From positions 1 through 48,426 of the forward strand of contig JADWMM010000038.1 in the NCBI GenBank assembly GCA_015978205.1: 48,426 nucleotides of DNA, given 5' to 3'. The notes under the pieces were generated by a model, which saw only the letters and a program-made list of their open reading frames with translations, was not told where the DNA came from and did no database searches. Below, piece by piece: positions 25,696 through 35,012 of this stretch (positions are counted from its first letter, which is position 1; each line of letters begins with the position of its first letter). The translations under genes and the position numbers were made by a program. Origin of the DNA: Alkaliphilus sp. NP8. Its GTDB lineage: Bacteria; Bacillota; Clostridia; Peptostreptococcales; Natronincolaceae.

Positions 25696-26700
25696 TTAAA
25701 TGTTTTTATGGACTTGTCTATACTCACTAGGAGTTATATTAAACTTAATTTTAAATGCTTCTGAAAACTTACTAGGGTTAGTATACCCTACACAACTAGC
25801 TATTTCTGATATATTCATATCTGTATATTCTAATAGGTACTTTCCTTTATGCATCCTAACTTCTCTTAAATAACCGTAAGGTGTATTATTAAATAATTCT
25901 TTAAATCCTTTCTTTAGCTTATAAGAATTTGTATTACACATCTTAGACAACTCTTCTATACTAGGTGGACTCTCTATACTTTTAGTCAATATATCTTTAG
26001 CTTTGCATATATATTCTTTATCTAGCTTTGTCAGGCTTATATCTTTTCTTTTACTTATTCCATAGTTTATGCTTTTAGATATAACTTCTATAAGTTTGCT
26101 TTGACACAAGAGCAAACTTGAAATATCTTTAAAATTATAATTGTAATTAAGCAGTTCTTTCATATCCCACTCTATTATTGGAGGAGCTTTTACTTTTAAG
26201 TGAGTACTTTCTCCAAATATAACATCCAAAGATTTTTCCCACTCTTTTAGCATAGTTTCTTCACATTCTGAAAAGAAAAACTTCTTAAGCATATTATCAT
26301 CTATCCCCACTGTAATACCTGTATAGTTTTTTAACTCTATATTAAAGCATTCTGCTTGAGATAAATTGTGATTTCTATAAAATATTAAATCTCCTTTTTG
26401 AAATTTAATAAAGTCCTTATTAATATCTAAATTAATAGTTGCTTCCCCTTCTATACAATAGTTAATTTCTACAAATTGCTTTTCATTTAACTGAGAATTT
26501 AGAAGTTTTCTATTAAAAGTATGGTTTTTACATAAACAAAATTCTATGCCCTTGTTTAATATAACTCTATTTATAACTCCACAACCTAAGTAGTCTTTTA
26601 CCTTATATTCAACAAGTGTAGGCTTTGTTACAATTTTATTTAAAAATATATTTTCCATTAAGTCAAAATATATTTCATTTATATTTTTATATTCTTCCAT
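25696..26700 (-). CDS. AraC-family transcriptional regulator (YbtA-like)
   Basis: 334 residues. The C-terminal 100 residues carry two helix-turn-helix motifs: SIEELSKMCNTNSYKLKKGF and MNISEIASCVGYTNPSKFSE with the AraC signature FKIKFNITPSEYR. The N-terminal 200 residues resemble the ligand domain of iron-linked AraC proteins such as YbtA/PchR-type regulators, which are activated by ferric siderophore. ATG start with GGAG six bases upstream. A Fur-box-like site lies at 26760-26774 in its promoter. It is encoded 188 bases upstream of the ABC pair, in the same direction, and probably activates it. Confidence 0.92.
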   Translation of the reverse strand: MEEYKNINEIYFDLMENIFLNKIVTKPTLVEYKVKDYLGCGVINRVILNKGIEFCLCKNHTFNRKLLNSQLNEKQFVEINYCIEGEATINLDINKDFIKFQKGDLIFYRNHNLSQAECFNIELKNYTGITVGIDDNMLKKFFFSECEETMLKEWEKSLDVIFGESTHLKVKAPPIIEWDMKELLNYNYNFKDISSLLLCQSKLIEVISKSINYGISKRKDISLTKLDKEYICKAKDILTKSIESPPSIEELSKMCNTNSYKLKKGFKELFNNTPYGYLREVRMHKGKYLLEYTDMNISEIASCVGYTNPSKFSEAFKIKFNITPSEYRQVHKNI

Positions 26701-26759
26701 TTTTAACTCCTATTCCATCCAAAACCGTTCTAGCCTAAGTTTTAGTCTGTATATAATAT

Positions 26760-26774
26760 TGATTATCATTATTA
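26760..26774. promoter_or_regulatory. Fur box upstream of the AraC gene
   Basis: Read on the minus strand, TAATAATGATAATCA matches the 7-1-7 Fur consensus at 12 of 14 defined positions. The core GATTATCATTATTA also fits the GATAAT hexamer-repeat view of Fur sites. It lies 60 bases before the AraC start. Confidence 0.72.
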
Positions 26775-26896
26775 TATACCATAAATCTATTATATTAAAG
26801 GTAGAATTTTCTTGATTACTTATATTCTCACTATTTAATGACAACTTCTTAAATGGATCATTATACATTATTTTAATTATTGTCTTTATTTTATTG

Positions 26897-27730
26897 TCAA
26901 TATGAAGTATTTTGCTTTTTTGCTTTTTTTATTGGAATTTGTATTTCTGTTATAAATTCGTCTTCATTTGATGTTCCATGTATGTCTAGCCTATATATTT
27001 CCATAGCATTACCATTTAAAGAATATCCTTTTTCTTTTATAAAATTCATCATTTTTTTAAAAAACATCTGACTTTTTTTATAAACTCCACGATAAATTAA
27101 TGTTACAAAATAACCTTCTGGCAAAATCATATTGTAGTTTTCTTCTTTATCATCTACAAAAAAGAAAGCATTTTCATACAAACTGTAATTTTCCTTTTTT
27201 AAACCTTGTTCCGAAATAAAAACTCCCATATCTTTATTACCAAACAAAAATAGCTTTGAATCATCTCTACCTTCTAATTTACGAAAAGCTAGATCAACTT
27301 CTTCATCTTTACTCATAGGTACTTCTATTAAAATAATTTTTCTAGCTTTTATTTTTTGTATTTTTATTTCTCCATAATCATTTATTTTCTCAAAGCTCTT
27401 TAATATTTGTACTTTTTTTTGTAAGTTTTCCTTCAATTCTACTAAAGGCATAATCTCTTTTTGTATTAATCTAATCTCCTTTTCCATTAGATCAATAGTT
27501 ATATCTATACTTCTATGCTCTAAGTATTCCCCAATTTGTTTTATAGAAAAATTTAGTTTTCTTAAATCCTTTATTATATTTAATCTCCAAATATCTTCAA
27601 TGGAGTATACTCTGTACCCATTTTCTCTTCTACCTGGAAAAATAAGACCTTTTTTTTCGTAATAACGAATAGAATCAGGTCCTAAGTTATATAGTTTGCA
27701 AATTTCACCTATTGTATATTCTTTTTTCAT
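26897..27730 (-). CDS. MerR-family regulator with GyrI-like effector domain
   Basis: 277 residues. The N-terminal winged helix has the MerR pattern YTIGEICKLYNLGPDSIRYY and RRENGYRVYS, followed by a long coiled-coil helix (about 75-115). Residues about 125-270 look like the GyrI/BmrR-type effector fold, the drug-binding part of multidrug-sensing MerR proteins. It is divergent from the MATE gene across 112 bases that hold a 19-base-spacer promoter with a dyad, the classic MerR target. It is therefore the likely activator of the pump. ATG start with AAGGAG upstream. Confidence 0.93.
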   Translation of the reverse strand: MKKEYTIGEICKLYNLGPDSIRYYEKKGLIFPGRRENGYRVYSIEDIWRLNIIKDLRKLNFSIKQIGEYLEHRSIDITIDLMEKEIRLIQKEIMPLVELKENLQKKVQILKSFEKINDYGEIKIQKIKARKIILIEVPMSKDEEVDLAFRKLEGRDDSKLFLFGNKDMGVFISEQGLKKENYSLYENAFFFVDDKEENYNMILPEGYFVTLIYRGVYKKSQMFFKKMMNFIKEKGYSLNGNAMEIYRLDIHGTSNEDEFITEIQIPIKKAKKQNTSY

Positions 27731-27754
27731 ATATTATCTACTCCTTATATTTTC

Positions 27755-27787
27755 CCTTGACATTAGTATTGTACCAAGGTTTATAGT
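27755..27787 (+). promoter_or_regulatory. MerR-type promoter (19-base spacer with dyad) of the MATE gene
   Basis: TTGACA (27757-27762), a 19-base spacer and TATAGT (27782-27787). CCTTG (27755-27759) and CAAGG (27775-27779) form a dyad across the spacer. A 19-base spacer with a central dyad is the hallmark of promoters twisted open by MerR regulators. Confidence 0.85.
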
Positions 27788-27842
27788 AGTAAACAAGAGC
27801 ACATAGTAATTGTGCTTTTTAAAAATAAGGAGTGAATTTTTT

Positions 27843-29207
27843 ATGCAACAGAGTAATAGTTCGTCAAATTTAGTAAAAAAGTTTTTTAAGTATTTAATAC
27901 CATCCGTAAGTGCAATGTGGTTTTTTTCTATCTACACTATGGTTGATGGAATATTTGTAGGAAAGGGCGTAGGGCCACTTGCACTTGCAGCTGTCAATTT
28001 ATCTATGCCTTACATTAACACTATTTTTGCAGTAGCTCTTTTAGTAGCAGTAGGTTCTTCTACTTTAATAACCTTTTATTTTGGTCAAGATAAAAAGGAA
28101 AAAAGTAATGAAATATTTACTTTAAATATAATTATTCTTTCTTTTTTAGGTATTACAATAAGTATTTTATCTGTACTATTTTTAGAAAAAATAGCTCTTT
28201 TTTTAGGAGCAACACCTGAAACCCTACCTTATGTAAAAGACTATTTAAAAATTATAATTATTTTTAGTACTTTTTTTATGGTTGCTTATTCTTTAGAAGT
28301 ACTTGTTAAAGCAGATGGTTTTCCTATTTATTCTATTATATTTGTAACTATTGCTGCTTTTACAAATATAGTATTAGATTATATATTTGTAATCCGTCTA
28401 AACTATGGAGTGAAAGGTGCTGCTATAGCTACTGGTATGTCTCAGTTTATATCTTGTATAGCTTTTTTATTACATTTTATAATAGGAAAGTCCAATCTAA
28501 AGTTTACAAAACTTAAGCTTAATTTTTCTTATATGAAAAATATATTTATAATTGGTTTTCCAGAATCTTTAACAGAATTATCTGCAGGATTTACAACCTT
28601 TGTGTTTAACTTTGCGATTTTAAAATATATTGGACCTTATGGTATAGCAGCCTTTGGAGTAATCATGTATATAAATAATCTTGTACTAATGACTATGATA
28701 GGTATAAATCAAGGGATGCAACCTTTAATAAGTTATTATAATGGAAAAGGTGATGACAAAAATATTAGCAAGTTGCTAAGTTTATCTTTAAAAACATCAG
28801 TAGGCTTTGCAATATTATTCTTTGTTTCTTCACAATTGTTTACCCAAGAGTTAGTTTCTCTTTTTATAGAACCTTCAAATATAGAAGCTTTTCAAATATC
28901 CTTAGAAGGATTAAAAATATTTAGCTTTGGGTTCTTAGTTTGTGGGTTTAACATTATTTTTTCTGGTTATTTTACTGCACTAAAAGAAACAAACAAAGCA
29001 ACTACTATTTCAATGTTAAGAGGATATATTCTTATATCTTTATCTCTATTTGTTTTACCAATGTTATTAGATGACTTTGGAATTTGGGTTTCACCTTTTA
29101 TATACGAAATAGTAACTTTAGGTATAACTTTAACTATATATTTCAAAAGTAGATTAGTAGTACAAAAAACTTCCAGTTCTTCCTTAGTTTCTAGTTCTAG
29201 AAGTTAA
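27843..29207 (+). CDS. MATE-family multidrug/Na+ antiporter
   Basis: 454 residues with about 12 TM segments and two MatE halves. The N-terminal half contains PSVSAMWFFSIYTMVDGIFV and the GPLALAAVNLSMP motif; the second half repeats it as GPYGIAAFGVIMYINN, with GINQGMQPLISYYNG. These are typical of the DinF/MepA-like branch. The start at 27843 is set by AAGGAG eleven bases upstream; the frame is open further but has no such signal. It is controlled by the divergent MerR gene. It exports cationic drugs or dyes in known members; no substrate can be read here. Confidence 0.92.
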   Translation: MQQSNSSSNLVKKFFKYLIPSVSAMWFFSIYTMVDGIFVGKGVGPLALAAVNLSMPYINTIFAVALLVAVGSSTLITFYFGQDKKEKSNEIFTLNIIILSFLGITISILSVLFLEKIALFLGATPETLPYVKDYLKIIIIFSTFFMVAYSLEVLVKADGFPIYSIIFVTIAAFTNIVLDYIFVIRLNYGVKGAAIATGMSQFISCIAFLLHFIIGKSNLKFTKLKLNFSYMKNIFIIGFPESLTELSAGFTTFVFNFAILKYIGPYGIAAFGVIMYINNLVLMTMIGINQGMQPLISYYNGKGDDKNISKLLSLSLKTSVGFAILFFVSSQLFTQELVSLFIEPSNIEAFQISLEGLKIFSFGFLVCGFNIIFSGYFTALKETNKATTISMLRGYILISLSLFVLPMLLDDFGIWVSPFIYEIVTLGITLTIYFKSRLVVQKTSSSSLVSSSRS

Positions 29208-29416
29208 TAAATATATAAAATAATTAAAAAAGGTAAGATACTGAATAAATGGATAAAATAAAATCTAAAAATATATATCTTTGTATAAAAGATTCTATGT
29301 CAACTTCTTTGTGGTCCGACAAATTAAAAGCATCTGTATATAATGTTTAATTTAGTTATAAAAGGCTATATATTTTATATACTTTAAAATTAATATTTAA
29401 ATGGGGTGTAATATAA

Positions 29417-30322
29417 ATGAACGTACTAGTAACAGGGGGATGTGGTTTTATAGGATCACATATAGTTGATAGATTAATTGAACAAAACCATAATGTAACT
29501 ATTATAGATAATTTATCCACGGGAACATTAGATTATTTAAACTCTAATGCTGGTTTTTATAAATTAGATATTAGAGACAGTAGTATAAGTAATATTTTTA
29601 AAGAAAAAAAGTTTGATGTAGTTTTTCATAAAGCAGCTCAAATTGATGCGGCTAAATCCATTAAAGACGCTTATTTTGATGCAGATGTTAATATAATGGG
29701 TACAATTAATATATTAGAAAATATGAAACGGTTTAATGTAAAAAAAATAGTATTTCCTTCATCTGCTGCTATATATGGAAATATTGAAAACTTACCTATA
29801 AAAGAAACATCTACTACATCACCCTTATCTTTCTATGGATTATCTAAGCTTGCAGCAGAAAATTATATAATTACCTATGCTAAGCTTTTTGGTTTAGACT
29901 ATACTATCCTTAGATATGCAAATGTATATGGTTTAAGACAAGGAGCAAAGGGCGAATGTGGAGTAGTGAAAATATTTTGGGATAAGCTTTTAAAAGAACA
30001 ACAACCTACTATATTCGGAGACGGACTTCAAACAAGAGATTTTATATACATTGAAGATGTGGTTTCAGCAAATATAGCTACATTAAGTAAAGGGAGTAAA
30101 TCTATTCTCAATATTAGTACGCAAGTACCTGTAACTATTAATAAACTATTTAATGAAATGAAATCTACCTTCAACTCTTCTCTTTCTGTATCATATGCTA
30201 ATGAAAGAGTTGGAGATATTAAAGAAAGTTATTTATGCAATGAAAAAGCACTACATATTTTAAATTGGAGGCCAAAATATAGTCTTTTAAAAGGATTACA
30301 ACATATGTATAGCTTTTCTTAA
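29417..30322 (+). CDS. UDP-glucose/UDP-GlcNAc 4-epimerase-like SDR
   Basis: 301 residues of an extended short-chain dehydrogenase. The NAD+ motif is TGGCGFIGSH (7-16), the aspartate of DNLSTG binds the ribose, the catalytic Ser/Tyr/Lys are in SSAAIYG and YGLSK, and the substrate loop reads RYANVYGLRQG. All catalytic residues are intact, in contrast to the SDR domain fused to PelD. Such epimerases make UDP-Gal or UDP-GalNAc. It converges on the Pel operon with a shared terminator between them; Pel systems of Pseudomonas and Bacillus use a UDP-GlcNAc 4-epimerase for their GalNAc-rich polymer. Assignment to Pel supply is therefore inference from location. Confidence 0.88.
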   Translation: MNVLVTGGCGFIGSHIVDRLIEQNHNVTIIDNLSTGTLDYLNSNAGFYKLDIRDSSISNIFKEKKFDVVFHKAAQIDAAKSIKDAYFDADVNIMGTINILENMKRFNVKKIVFPSSAAIYGNIENLPIKETSTTSPLSFYGLSKLAAENYIITYAKLFGLDYTILRYANVYGLRQGAKGECGVVKIFWDKLLKEQQPTIFGDGLQTRDFIYIEDVVSANIATLSKGSKSILNISTQVPVTINKLFNEMKSTFNSSLSVSYANERVGDIKESYLCNEKALHILNWRPKYSLLKGLQHMYSFS

Positions 30323-30364
30323 TTCATAAATAATCAAAAATTTTATATACTATTATGTTATTAA

Positions 30365-30404
30365 AAAGCGTTGATATTAAGCTAGACCTAAGTATCAACG
30401 CTTT
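30365..30404. terminator. Bidirectional terminator between epimerase and Pel operon
   Basis: AAAGCGTTGATA and TATCAACGCTTT form a perfect 12-bp stem with a 16-base loop, with A/T-rich flanks on both sides, between convergent stops at 30322 and 30435. Confidence 0.88.
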
Positions 30405-30434
30405 AATATTTATTTAAGTTTATTTTTAAACTGT

Positions 30435-31106
30435 TTATTCTACATAATCACCTGAATATTGAACTAAAACCGCATTATCTACTCCTCCAATTGAAGATAA
30501 TTGTCCAACAAATGCGGTATTATCTCCTTTAATCATAAGCTCTAAAGTTATTTCTGTTTTTCCTTTTGTGGAGGTTTTATTCTTTAATGTATACTTCATT
30601 TGATTTATAATCTCATTAACCTTATGTGATACATTATCTTCATATTGTACAATTAATAAGTATAGACTTTTCTTGCTTTTTAGTTTTGCCATTAGTCCAT
30701 ATATGCTTCCTATTAAAATAGTACTAATAATAGCTAATGAGTACAAGGTAGCTCCTACTGTAATACCTACAGCTACTGCCCAAAATAAAAAACCTATATC
30801 CAAAGGATCTTTTATAGCTGTTCTAAAACGCACAATACTTAAAGCACCAACCATTCCCAAGGATAATACAATATTAGAACTTATTGTTATAATAATAAGT
30901 GTTGTAACCATCGACATCATAACTAATAGTATATTAAAATTATGGCTATACACTACGCCTTTAAAAAACTTTTTGTAAAAAAAGAAAATCAAAAGTCCAC
31001 AAAACATAGCAATTAATAAAGATATCACAACTCTATTTAAAGTAATATCCTGCATAGTTCCCATTTCTAAAAACTTTTTTTTAAATACATCCATAAATGT
31101 AGTCAT
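30435..31106 (-). CDS. DUF4956 membrane protein
   Basis: 223 residues with four TM segments in the first 140, then a soluble a/b tail. The DUF4956 core GMVGALSIVRFRTAIKDPLD is present, followed by the hydrophobic WAVAVGITVGATLYSLA. The tail (about 145-223) looks like a small ferredoxin-fold domain as in other members. The family occurs beside VTC-domain and CotH genes in many bacteria, as here, but has no established biochemical role. It overlaps the VTC gene by 26 bases and is the last gene of the Pel operon. ATG start with GGAGGT upstream. Confidence 0.88.
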   Translation of the reverse strand: MTTFMDVFKKKFLEMGTMQDITLNRVVISLLIAMFCGLLIFFFYKKFFKGVVYSHNFNILLVMMSMVTTLIIITISSNIVLSLGMVGALSIVRFRTAIKDPLDIGFLFWAVAVGITVGATLYSLAIISTILIGSIYGLMAKLKSKKSLYLLIVQYEDNVSHKVNEIINQMKYTLKNKTSTKGKTEITLELMIKGDNTAFVGQLSSIGGVDNAVLVQYSGDYVE

Positions 31107-31812
31107 AATGTTTTACCTCCAATAATTGTGCTCTACTAAGCACATATTTTGATATCGCACTTTTATGAAAAGATGAAGTTTGTATGAGATTTTTAACAAT
31201 TGCAGGTAAATAATCATCGTATTTTATTTCCATAATCATAATATTTTGAGGTAATATTTTTTTCATTACTACATTAGGATTAAATATATCTAGATTGTGC
31301 AAGTTACCTGAAAGATTTTTATCAAAGGTTATCCTTACATTTCCTGCATTCATAGTATAAGCTTCTCTTATATAGTCTACAATGACTACAGGCTTTAATA
31401 ATCTTGTTTTTCTACTACAATATAATTCTAATAGTAACTGTTTTCCAGATTTTAAAGCAAATTCGTAATCATTAGCAATAATCTTTTCATATTCTTCTTT
31501 TGTTAATCTTTCAACCTTTTTTGAAATATACTCATCATATTTATCTTTTCTCTCAAGCTTAATAACCTTATCCGAACCATCATATATCCGAATACGATAT
31601 TTATGCCTTCGAGGTACACCAGAAATTTTATCTTCCATAGCCGAGTTGTACATATCATCAAAATATAAACTCCTAATAAAGTATCCTGCTTCTTGCTTAG
31701 TATTAGTATCCTTTATTAAAAATTGCTTTAGCTTAGACTTTAGCAAATAATACTCTCCAGTATTAATAAAAAACTTTAACTCGTGCCTTAAATTCTCACC
31801 AGCATATTCCAT
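31081..31812 (-). CDS. VTC domain protein (polyphosphate polymerase-like)
   Basis: 243 residues of the VTC/triphosphate tunnel fold (PF09359-like). Typical tunnel-strand motifs are RHELKFFI, FIRSLYFDD, HKYRIRIYDG, IKLERKDKYD, VIVDYIREAY and IMEIKYDDYLP, each carrying alternating charged residues expected to line the tunnel. In yeast VTC4 this fold makes polyphosphate; bacterial homologues beside CotH and DUF4956 are not assigned. No TM segment is present, so it may act on the inner face with the DUF4956 protein as membrane partner. ATG start with AGGGGGAG upstream; 60 bases after the CotH stop. Confidence 0.88.
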   Translation of the reverse strand: MEYAGENLRHELKFFINTGEYYLLKSKLKQFLIKDTNTKQEAGYFIRSLYFDDMYNSAMEDKISGVPRRHKYRIRIYDGSDKVIKLERKDKYDEYISKKVERLTKEEYEKIIANDYEFALKSGKQLLLELYCSRKTRLLKPVVIVDYIREAYTMNAGNVRITFDKNLSGNLHNLDIFNPNVVMKKILPQNIMIMEIKYDDYLPAIVKNLIQTSSFHKSAISKYVLSRAQLLEVKHYDYIYGCI

Positions 31813-31872
31813 TCTACTCCCCCTTTCATCTTATAGCTACTAATTCTAAACCTATATAAGGTAAGTTTCTTC

Positions 31873-33615
31873 TTAACGTACAATTAGCTCAGAAACTCCC
31901 CAAAGAGTTCTATCAGCCCCAGAAGGCAAATAATTGTTAAAGCAGTATTGCATATTTCCTTTATCATCTTTAATAGTTAGTCTCCAGTAATATATACCAG
32001 GTGATAAAGGAGTAGTTTTTACACTAGTTTCTTTCATATCTTTCTTTGAAAATACAACATTAGAAAAATTGTAATCTCTTGCTATTTCAAAATCATAGCT
32101 AATTAAATCTCTCTGCAGATCATATGAAGACTCCCAAGAAAACGAAAAGCTTCCATCTTCATTTTTTATAGGCTCTGCAGTGAAAACTGGCATTGGATTT
32201 TCTAATGCCTTTAAATATCTTTCTCTATTATATTCTATAATTTTTTGATAATCATCTAAATACGGCTCCACAAATGATGGATTCGTCCTTAGAAGTCTAA
32301 TGTCTGGCGTAGTGTATAAATACTTCCTAATAACAGGCTTATAACTATCTGTTAAAGCTTTAGTATTTTCAAGTGTAATTGTTTCCATAAGCTCATCTAT
32401 CCTTACTGTTAATGCACTAACATTTTCAGGATCTCTAAAAAACCTTTTATGAAGTACAACGCCCCAATACCTACCTATTCCATACATATTATCAGGTACA
32501 CTTGAAACACCACGTTGCTCATTGTATTTCATACCACCATCATAGTCCCAAGGTAAAAAATACCAAGTCAAAGCATTTTGCGGACTATAAATAATAAAGT
32601 TTTGAGATACAGTATCTTCATTTCCAAAAAGAATATTAATCCCCAACCATGTCAAATAATTTTCACGATTGAAATGCTTATCGAAAACTTCATTAAAATC
32701 AAGATTCATATTATTTACATCATCTAACATTTCAAGTAACTTTTTGTGGCTTTTTCCTTCACGTATATTTAGAACTGTATCAAAAACTTCCTCATCATAA
32801 TCTGGGTCATCTTCTGCTTTTAATTTATCTGGATATCTTAAAAATTCAAAACTTCTTGCTTTATATAAGTTTCCTTTATCATCTAATCCACGACTTCTAA
32901 GAAAAGTTTTATTTGGTTGTTCTATATGTGTATATAAACCATAGTCTGCATATTTTTTATCTTCTAATGACATATCCTTTATATATAAATGAACAAATTG
33001 AGTTCTAAAACTTCCAATATCAGATAACTTTTCAAAGTAATCAAAACTAAACTTATTTGTTACCTTAGTGGCATCAAAAGGATGTTTATTCAGGTTAAAC
33101 ACCTTTTGTCCTTTGAAAGTTCCTGCACGATCATATAACTTAACTTTAAAAGACTTATATAAACCACCTCTAGCCGAATGTCCTCTAACTCTAATAATAC
33201 CATTTGGCTCTAAAGCTTTAGATCCAAATCCATCTGATAAAATACCTTTATCATTTCCTTCTTGTACTAACACTTCTAACTCTGGATTATAATCCATTTG
33301 ACGTGCCTGTATTCTGTCAAAGTCATCCATTGATAAAACATTTCCTTCTTCATCTGGTGTTGGATATACTGTTAAATATAAGGTTATAACTTCATTATCT
33401 ATATCTTCTTTATAAACACCTTTGTTTTCCTTAAAAGGTACACCATTTAAAGGACTATTTTCTATGTCCCATACAATAGGATTTTCTAAAACATCATCTT
33501 TTTCTATATTATTTTCTACTTTATTGCTTGATAAGCTCCCATCGTCTACACAGCCAACTAACAATATACAAACTAAAACCAACACGCTCTTTTTTATTTT
33601 TCTGTAGGTTAACAT
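31873..33615 (-). CDS. CotH-kinase-like lipoprotein with C-terminal FN3-like domain
   Basis: 580 residues. The signal peptide ends VCILLVGC (lipid-attached Cys22). Residues about 60-430 form the CotH kinase fold: GHSARGGLYKSFKVKLYD, NLNKHPFD, YADYGLYTHIEQPNKTFL, and the active-site stretch TWYFLPWDYDGGM. Residues about 470-560 look like a fibronectin III-like beta domain (SFSFSWESSYDL to YYWRLTIKD). CotH of Bacillus phosphorylates spore coat proteins; exported homologues with polysaccharide systems have no assigned target. The gene overlaps pelG by seven bases, so it belongs to the Pel operon, and leads into the VTC and DUF4956 genes. Confidence 0.9.
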   Translation of the reverse strand: MLTYRKIKKSVLVLVCILLVGCVDDGSLSSNKVENNIEKDDVLENPIVWDIENSPLNGVPFKENKGVYKEDIDNEVITLYLTVYPTPDEEGNVLSMDDFDRIQARQMDYNPELEVLVQEGNDKGILSDGFGSKALEPNGIIRVRGHSARGGLYKSFKVKLYDRAGTFKGQKVFNLNKHPFDATKVTNKFSFDYFEKLSDIGSFRTQFVHLYIKDMSLEDKKYADYGLYTHIEQPNKTFLRSRGLDDKGNLYKARSFEFLRYPDKLKAEDDPDYDEEVFDTVLNIREGKSHKKLLEMLDDVNNMNLDFNEVFDKHFNRENYLTWLGINILFGNEDTVSQNFIIYSPQNALTWYFLPWDYDGGMKYNEQRGVSSVPDNMYGIGRYWGVVLHKRFFRDPENVSALTVRIDELMETITLENTKALTDSYKPVIRKYLYTTPDIRLLRTNPSFVEPYLDDYQKIIEYNRERYLKALENPMPVFTAEPIKNEDGSFSFSWESSYDLQRDLISYDFEIARDYNFSNVVFSKKDMKETSVKTTPLSPGIYYWRLTIKDDKGNMQYCFNNYLPSGADRTLWGVSELIVR

Positions 33616-35012
33616 AGTTTTTGTTCACTCTCTTTCACTTCTTTTATGTTACAAAACATATGATAATCAATATTTTTAAGCAAAGTTTTTAATCGAAAGA
33701 ATCCTGTTATCCATGCAACAATACCACCTATTAACAGACCTAAACCATAAAAAGCAACCCCCATATTTACTGTTATAATAGTCATTAGTACTGTAGTTAT
33801 AAGAAAAATACTACTTACATAAACAGCTCCTACTTGATCATCAAAATAATATAAAAACACTATTAAAAAGTACATCATAAAAACTGCATAATATCCCAAG
33901 GCTAAAATAGGATAAATATCTAAAATTAATCCTCCGAACCCAAAGACAGGTAATAATGCAATCCCTGCACATATTAAAGTTAAAGTAATAATAAGTTGTA
34001 CTTCTGTAATAAAAAATAGTTCGTGATTAAGGACTCTAGACATATCTTTCTTGGCCATTTTTATTTCACTTAAGCTCCCACCAATTATGGCATAACAATA
34101 ATTTTGATATTTTTGATGAAAATTAGTTTCTACTTTAACTACAAATATTACTGTAGCAGAAAGATTTGTAAGCATAGCTAAAAAACTAGCCATATCATAT
34201 GTATAAGAAGATATATAAGTATTTGCTACTACATTCCCTATAGGAGAAAACCAAAATATAAAGTTATGAACATATAATCCTAATATATAGAAAAAACCAC
34301 TAATAAAAATTAGCTTATACTCTCTAAAATATGTTAAAAACTCAAAATAATTTTTACTATCTTTCTTAAAAAAGCTTCGAATTACATAGAACATATAAAT
34401 TGCTGTTAATAAAAAACAAATAGTCATAGAATATATTATTACATATATAAGATCTATTTTTAAAACATAAAAGGCGATGCTACCTATAAAAACTCCTAAT
34501 AATATTCCTATAAAAAAGGCTACTGTAATTTTTCTATATTCTTTAATAGCAGATACATAATGCATTAAAATAAATACAATAGATAAAACCATCAGTAAAC
34601 TATATGCTCCAAATGAAAATATATAGTTTAAATTTGCAAAAACATAAAATGGTATACCTAAAATACCTGTTATGCAAGTAACTACGGTAATACTTCCATA
34701 TAAAGAAGGGACAATATCATCTTCTTGCTCATTGAAAATTTTGTCTGAAATATATCTAGATAGTACAGTACCAATAGATGTAGCAATTATAAGTGAAAAT
34801 ACAAAAGCATATAATATGGCACCTGATAAAACCTCTCTTTGGAAATAGGGTATATTAAAATATTTCATTATTACATTAATAGATAGTAGCCCAATAATAA
34901 CCAATATAATTGGACCTATAGTAGATGCCGAAGCATATAATACTCCTTTAAACATATTAAAAAAACCAGATTTTCTAAAAACTTTTTTCAACTCAAAACC
35001 TATACCTGCCAA
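33609..35012 (-). CDS. pelG: PelG: Pel polysaccharide membrane transporter
   Basis: 467 residues with about 12 TM segments, a member of the MOP/polysaccharide transporter superfamily specific to Pel. The N-terminus AGIGFELKKVFRKSGFF is the characteristic PelG opening. PelG and PelD/PelE form the inner-membrane export complex with PelF. The start is TTG at 35012 with GGAGGT seven to eight bases upstream inside the end of pelF (13-base overlap). It is downstream of pelF as in other Pel loci. Confidence 0.93.
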   Translation of the reverse strand: MAGIGFELKKVFRKSGFFNMFKGVLYASASTIGPIILVIIGLLSINVIMKYFNIPYFQREVLSGAILYAFVFSLIIATSIGTVLSRYISDKIFNEQEDDIVPSLYGSITVVTCITGILGIPFYVFANLNYIFSFGAYSLLMVLSIVFILMHYVSAIKEYRKITVAFFIGILLGVFIGSIAFYVLKIDLIYVIIYSMTICFLLTAIYMFYVIRSFFKKDSKNYFEFLTYFREYKLIFISGFFYILGLYVHNFIFWFSPIGNVVANTYISSYTYDMASFLAMLTNLSATVIFVVKVETNFHQKYQNYCYAIIGGSLSEIKMAKKDMSRVLNHELFFITEVQLIITLTLICAGIALLPVFGFGGLILDIYPILALGYYAVFMMYFLIVFLYYFDDQVGAVYVSSIFLITTVLMTIITVNMGVAFYGLGLLIGGIVAWITGFFRLKTLLKNIDYHMFCNIKEVKESEQKLC

